From: Streptomyces kanamyceticus
Lineage (GTDB): Bacteria; Actinomycetota; Actinomycetes; Streptomycetales; Streptomycetaceae
Direction: 5' to 3'
Assembly (NCBI RefSeq): GCF_008704495.1
Contig: NZ_CP023699.1
Span: 1,302,001-1,366,000 of the forward strand
DNA length: 64,000 nt
This document shows positions 60,569 through 64,000 of the stretch, piece after piece. Below the pieces are notes generated by a model that did not search any database, was not told the origin of the DNA, and was given only the letters and a program-made list of their open reading frames with translations. Every line of letters begins with the position of its first letter. Position 1 is the first letter of the stretch. The position numbers were made by a program, and so were the translations under genes.

Positions 60569-60666
60569 GCGACTCCCTTTCAGGCGGCTACCAGCGTAGG
60601 TCGCATGTATGACGTATCCAACAGGCCCGGATGTGACAACTGGCCCGGCGAGGACGCGAGTTCGGT

Positions 60667-61260
60667 TCAGGTCATCGAGACCTTGCGGCCGTACGCGAGG
60701 AGCAGCAGGTCCTGCGCGCGGCCGCGCAGGGGCGTGCCGGTGCCGTAGGACCAGTCGAGGTCGTCGGCGTGCAGGGCGACGCCCGTGACGTCGGCGCCGA
60801 AGAACCTGAGGGTCTTGGGCGTGACGTGGTCCAGGAGGACGCGTACACGGTCGAGGGGGACCCGCCGGTCCAGGCCGAGCGCGACGGTGACGTCGAGGCC
60901 GTGCACCACGTCGTGGCCGAGCGCGTTCACGTAGCCGCCGACCGGGGGCGTCCAGGGGTGGTGCGCGTTGTCCCTGAGCAGGGCGGCGAGTTCGGCGGTC
61001 GTGAACGCGGCGGCGTCCGCGCGGGCGCGGCGGTCGGTCATGCGGTGCAGGCTGCCGCGCGCCTTGACGAGTTCGGCGAGGACGCCGGGCAGGGAGTAAC
61101 GGAAGCCCAGGGACATGTGGGCCACGACCTCGCGCACCCGCCAGCCCGCGCAGAGCGAGGGCATGTCCCACTGCTCGGCGCTCAGCCCGTCGAAGAGGTC
61201 GGCGAGTTCCCTGCGTTCGGCGGCGATCGCGGCCCTGACTTCGGTGTCGTCGTTACCCAT
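60667..61260 (-). CDS. Maleylpyruvate-isomerase-family (mycothiol-dependent) DinB-fold protein
   Basis: 197 residues from ATG 61260. N-terminal helix with LCAGWRVREVVAHMSLGFRYSL (about residues 37-58) and the metal-site His in GHDVVHGLDVTVAL (about 115-128): the DinB_2 fold of mycothiol-dependent maleylpyruvate isomerases. Substrate unknown. Divergent from the LysR gene at 61331, which may regulate it through the 70-base gap. Confidence 0.85.
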   Translation of the reverse strand: MGNDDTEVRAAIAAERRELADLFDGLSAEQWDMPSLCAGWRVREVVAHMSLGFRYSLPGVLAELVKARGSLHRMTDRRARADAAAFTTAELAALLRDNAHHPWTPPVGGYVNALGHDVVHGLDVTVALGLDRRVPLDRVRVLLDHVTPKTLRFFGADVTGVALHADDLDWSYGTGTPLRGRAQDLLLLAYGRKVSMT

Positions 61261-61330
61261 GGTTCCAGGCTGATCAAGGTCCGGCGATAAGTCCAAGAGT
61301 CATCTGTGCTCACTACTAGCATCATCAGTT

Positions 61331-62257
61331 ATGGAACTTCGGCAGTTGCGGTACTTCGTCGCCGTGGTGGAGGAGGCCAACTTCACCCGTGCCGCCGCCC
61401 GGCTGCATCTGGCTCAGCCCGGAGTGAGCGCGCAGATACGGCAGTTGGAGCGGGAGCTGGGTCACCGGCTCCTCGACCGCTCGGGCCGGAAGGTGACGCC
61501 CACGGAGGTGGGCAGGGCGCTGCTGCCGTACGCGCGGGCCGCGCTCGCCGCCGAAGAGGGGGCGCGGCGGACGGCCGACGAGTTCACCGGGCTGCTGCGC
61601 GGCCAGGTCACGCTCGGTCTCGTGTCGGGCGCCGCCGTCCACGAGTTCGACGTGGTGTCGGTGCTCGCCGACTTCCACGACGCGCATCCCCAGGTCGAGA
61701 TCTCCCTCACCGAGGACTCCTCGGAGCGGATGCTCGCCGCGCTGCGCGGGGGCGAGCTGGACATGGCGCTCCTCGGCGTCGACGCGGCGGAGCCGCCGCC
61801 CGGCATCTGCCTGCACATCGTGATCGACGAGCCGCTGGTCGCCGTCATGGCGCCCGGCGACCCGCTCCTCGCGCCCGCCGACCGTACGGAGGTGCCCCTT
61901 GCCGAACTCGCGGAACGCCCGCTGATCAGCCTGCCGCGCGGCACGGGTGTGCGCGGCGTCCTCGACCGGGCTTGCGCGCAGGCCGGGTTCACGCCCCGGA
62001 TCACCTTCGAGGCGGCGGCCCCCGAGGTCCTCGCGCGGCTCGCGGTGCGCGGTCTCGGCGTGGCCGTGCTGCCCGGGCTCTGCGACGAGGAGGCCGCGGC
62101 GTTCGGACTGCGGTCGTTGGAGATCACGGAGCCGCGCTCGCGCGGCAGGATCGCGCTGGCCCGGCGGACGGACGGGCCCGCGAGCCCCGCGGCCCGCGCC
62201 CTGCTCGACAGGCTGCGCGAGAAGCTCACCCCGGTGGCGTCAACCGGTGCAGTCTGA
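61331..62257 (+). CDS. LysR family transcriptional regulator
   Basis: 308 residues from ATG 61331. HTH in the first 60 residues (MELRQLRYFVAVVEEANFTRAAARLHLAQPGVSAQIRQLE). A periplasmic-binding-like effector domain follows (about residues 90-300). The short divergent gap with the isomerase-family gene is the classical LysR arrangement. Its 3' end overlaps the convergent PucR gene by 32 bases. Confidence 0.92.
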   Translation: MELRQLRYFVAVVEEANFTRAAARLHLAQPGVSAQIRQLERELGHRLLDRSGRKVTPTEVGRALLPYARAALAAEEGARRTADEFTGLLRGQVTLGLVSGAAVHEFDVVSVLADFHDAHPQVEISLTEDSSERMLAALRGGELDMALLGVDAAEPPPGICLHIVIDEPLVAVMAPGDPLLAPADRTEVPLAELAERPLISLPRGTGVRGVLDRACAQAGFTPRITFEAAAPEVLARLAVRGLGVAVLPGLCDEEAAAFGLRSLEITEPRSRGRIALARRTDGPASPAARALLDRLREKLTPVASTGAV

Positions 62258-64000
62258 GGGCGAGTTGGATCTCCAGGGTGCGGGCGGGCGTGTTCCAGTC
62301 GTCGCCGAGGAGCCGCGCGACGCGTTCCAGGCGCTGCACCACCGTGTTCACATGGACGTGCAGCGCGGTCTTGGCCTTGGTGAGGCTGCGGTCCTTGCCG
62401 AAGTACGCCTCCAGGGTGCGTACGAGATCGGTGCCGCGTTCGGCGTCGTAGTCGATGAGGGGGCCGAGGGTCGCCCTGACGTAGCCGCCCAGATCGGCCT
62501 GTTCGCCGATGAGCAGGCCGACGAAGCCGAGGTCGGTGAGGGCGGCGCCGCGCCCGGTGTGGCCGAGGGCACGCAGCGCGGAGAGGCAGCGCAGGGCCTC
62601 GGCGTGCGCGGCGGGCAGCCCTCCGGGGCCCGTGACAGGGCCCGCGGCGCCGACGGTGACCGGGGCGCCGACGGCCTGGCCCAGTTCGGCGGCGAGCGGG
62701 TGGACGGCCGCTCCCGGGCTCCGGGCGGGCGTCACGAGCACCACGTCGTCGTGGTGCGCCCCGGCGAGGCCGCTGTGCGCGCGGGCCGTGCGGTGCGCGG
62801 CGGCGAGCAGCCGTCGCCGGGGCACGCTCTCGCTGTGCGCGACGAACACCGCGAGCGGCCCCTCAAGGCTTATGCCGAGGCGGCGGGCCCGGCCCGCGAA
62901 GCCCGAGGGGTCGCCGGTGGTGGACAGCAGATCGCCGAGGAGCTCGCCGCGCACCCGGTCCTCGGTCTCGGCCACGGACCGGCGCAGCAGGAGCAGCAGC
63001 GCGGTGACGACGCTCGCGCGCTCGAAGAGCCGCCGGTCGGACTCGGCGAGTTCGGCCCGGCCCGTCAGGGCGATGCTGCCGAGGAGTTCGGGCCCCGCGA
63101 GGACCGCGCACACCCAGGTGCCGTCCTGCGGGACCGCGCGGCCGCTGGCCCGTGACGCGGCGACGGCCTGGGCGGGCGGGGCGAGCGGATCGGTCGCGGT
63201 GCGGGCCAGTTCCACGCCGTCCGCGTCGTGGATGAGGGCGCCGCCGTCGAGCAGGGCGGCGATGCCGTCGGCCACGTCGCCCGCGTCGCCGCCGCGCAGC
63301 ACGAGGTCGGTGAGCTGGTCGTGGGCCTGTTCGGCGCGGCGCATGGCGCTGCTGTGCGCGCGGATCGTCTCGTTGGCGGCGTTGAGGTCGACGAGCGCGG
63401 CGCGGGTCTCCTCCAGGAGCCGGGCCCCGTCGATGGCGATGGCGGCGTGGTCGGCGAGCGAGGAGAGCAGCACGATCTCCTCCGTCGCGAACTCGCGGGC
63501 CGCGCGGTCGGCGGCGTACAGGACCCCGATGACGCGCGCGCCGAGCCGCAGCGGCACGCCGAGGATCGCCCGCAGCCCCTCCTGGAGGACGGCGCCGTCG
63601 ATGGCGTCGGTGTGGTGGAAGCGGGGGTCCTGCTGGTAGTCGCCGGTGACGTAGGGCCGTGCGGTCTGCGCGACGAGTCCGCCGAGCCCCTCCCCCATGC
63701 CGAGCCGCAGCTGCTGGAATGCGGCGGCGACACTGCCGTCGGTCACCCGCATGTAGGTGTCGCCCGCGCTCTCGTCGTTGAGCGAGAGGTACGTGACGTC
63801 GGTGCCGAGCAGCAGTTTCGCACGGCGCACGATGGCGCGGAGCACGGCGTCCGGGTCGCGCAGCGCCGCCAGGTCGCTCGCGGTGTCGAAGAGCGCGGTG
63901 AGTTCGGCCTCGCGGCGGCGGTGCGCGCCCAGGGTGCGGTGGACGCGCAGCGCCACCTCGGTGGCCTCGCCGAGCGCGGCGAGCTCGGCGGCGGTGGCAC
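62226..64000 (-). CDS. GAF/PucR-type HTH regulator (5' end outside window)
   Basis: Open on the reverse strand to base 64000; a GTG at 63956 is in frame, but coding appears to continue beyond (ATAAELAALGEATEVALRVHRT). A GAF domain (ELTALFDTASDLAALRD, RLGARVIGVLYAADR) is followed by a helical linker and the C-terminal PucR HTH_30 (LHVHVNTVVQRLERVARLLG). Such regulators respond to small ligands or stress. Target unknown. Confidence 0.85.
   Translation of the reverse strand, partial: ATAAELAALGEATEVALRVHRTLGAHRRREAELTALFDTASDLAALRDPDAVLRAIVRRAKLLLGTDVTYLSLNDESAGDTYMRVTDGSVAAAFQQLRLGMGEGLGGLVAQTARPYVTGDYQQDPRFHHTDAIDGAVLQEGLRAILGVPLRLGARVIGVLYAADRAAREFATEEIVLLSSLADHAAIAIDGARLLEETRAALVDLNAANETIRAHSSAMRRAEQAHDQLTDLVLRGGDAGDVADGIAALLDGGALIHDADGVELARTATDPLAPPAQAVAASRASGRAVPQDGTWVCAVLAGPELLGSIALTGRAELAESDRRLFERASVVTALLLLLRRSVAETEDRVRGELLGDLLSTTGDPSGFAGRARRLGISLEGPLAVFVAHSESVPRRRLLAAAHRTARAHSGLAGAHHDDVVLVTPARSPGAAVHPLAAELGQAVGAPVTVGAAGPVTGPGGLPAAHAEALRCLSALRALGHTGRGAALTDLGFVGLLIGEQADLGGYVRATLGPLIDYDAERGTDLVRTLEAYFGKDRSLTKAKTALHVHVNTVVQRLERVARLLGDDWNTPARTLEIQLALRLHRLTPPG

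Overview
The window is very GC-rich chromosomal DNA with third-position G/C codon bias, frequent GTG starts, 4-bp ATGA/GTGA gene overlaps, and families typical of Streptomyces: DUF2510 proteins, SARP/BTAD regulators, an Xre-TetR hybrid, mycothiol-linked DinB-fold proteins, Tat-exported phospholipase C and an actinobacterial QcrB. I read it as a Streptomyces or close relative. No tRNA, rRNA, CRISPR array, transposase or integrase was seen.

0-17 kb is mostly housekeeping and accessory metabolism: the tail of an acyl-CoA dehydrogenase, anhydro-MurNAc kinase, a DUF2510 membrane protein, a TetR gene facing a PAP2 phosphatase/DMT-transporter pair across a 60-bp palindrome, a DUF2510-scramblase-like protein, an archaeal-type valyl-tRNA synthetase, a Tat phospholipase C, an Mg2+ P-type ATPase, a serine hydrolase, a DinB protein and a TetR gene.

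17-32.5 kb is catabolic. Glycoside hydrolases of families 3, 4 and 29 are interleaved with oxidoreductases, an MHS-family MFS permease and a TetR-controlled esterase. A compact set (27.5-31.1 kb) encodes thioesterase, L-carnitine dehydrogenase-like enzyme, BKACE-family cleavage enzyme and an Xre-TetR hybrid regulator, which together fit carnitine to glycine betaine degradation.

32.9-42.3 kb holds a large BTAD/NB-ARC regulator divergent from a three-gene ABC exporter operon (permease, ATPase, permease). The promoter carries an 11-bp-periodic SARP-like box.

42.4-55.8 kb is the most interesting part: two convergent operons that look like one RiPP-type locus. The forward operon has two radical SAM enzymes, a heme-oxygenase-like diiron protein, a 65-residue Cys-free precursor-like peptide ending in Trp, and a SARP. 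The reverse operon has a second radical SAM enzyme, a second diiron protein, an MFS exporter whose C terminus is a homologue of the precursor peptide, a cyclase/ATPase regulator, a cytoplasmic subtilase and a GAF protein. A precursor-like domain fused to the exporter is the standout observation.

56-64 kb has a RCK-domain ion-channel-like protein, a metallophosphoesterase, a stand-alone cytochrome b (QcrB) paralogue, a maleylpyruvate-isomerase-fold protein divergent from a LysR gene, and a PucR-type GAF regulator running off the window. Across the window several gene 3' ends carry short tandem duplications of their own coding tails, and a common intergenic repeat recurs.
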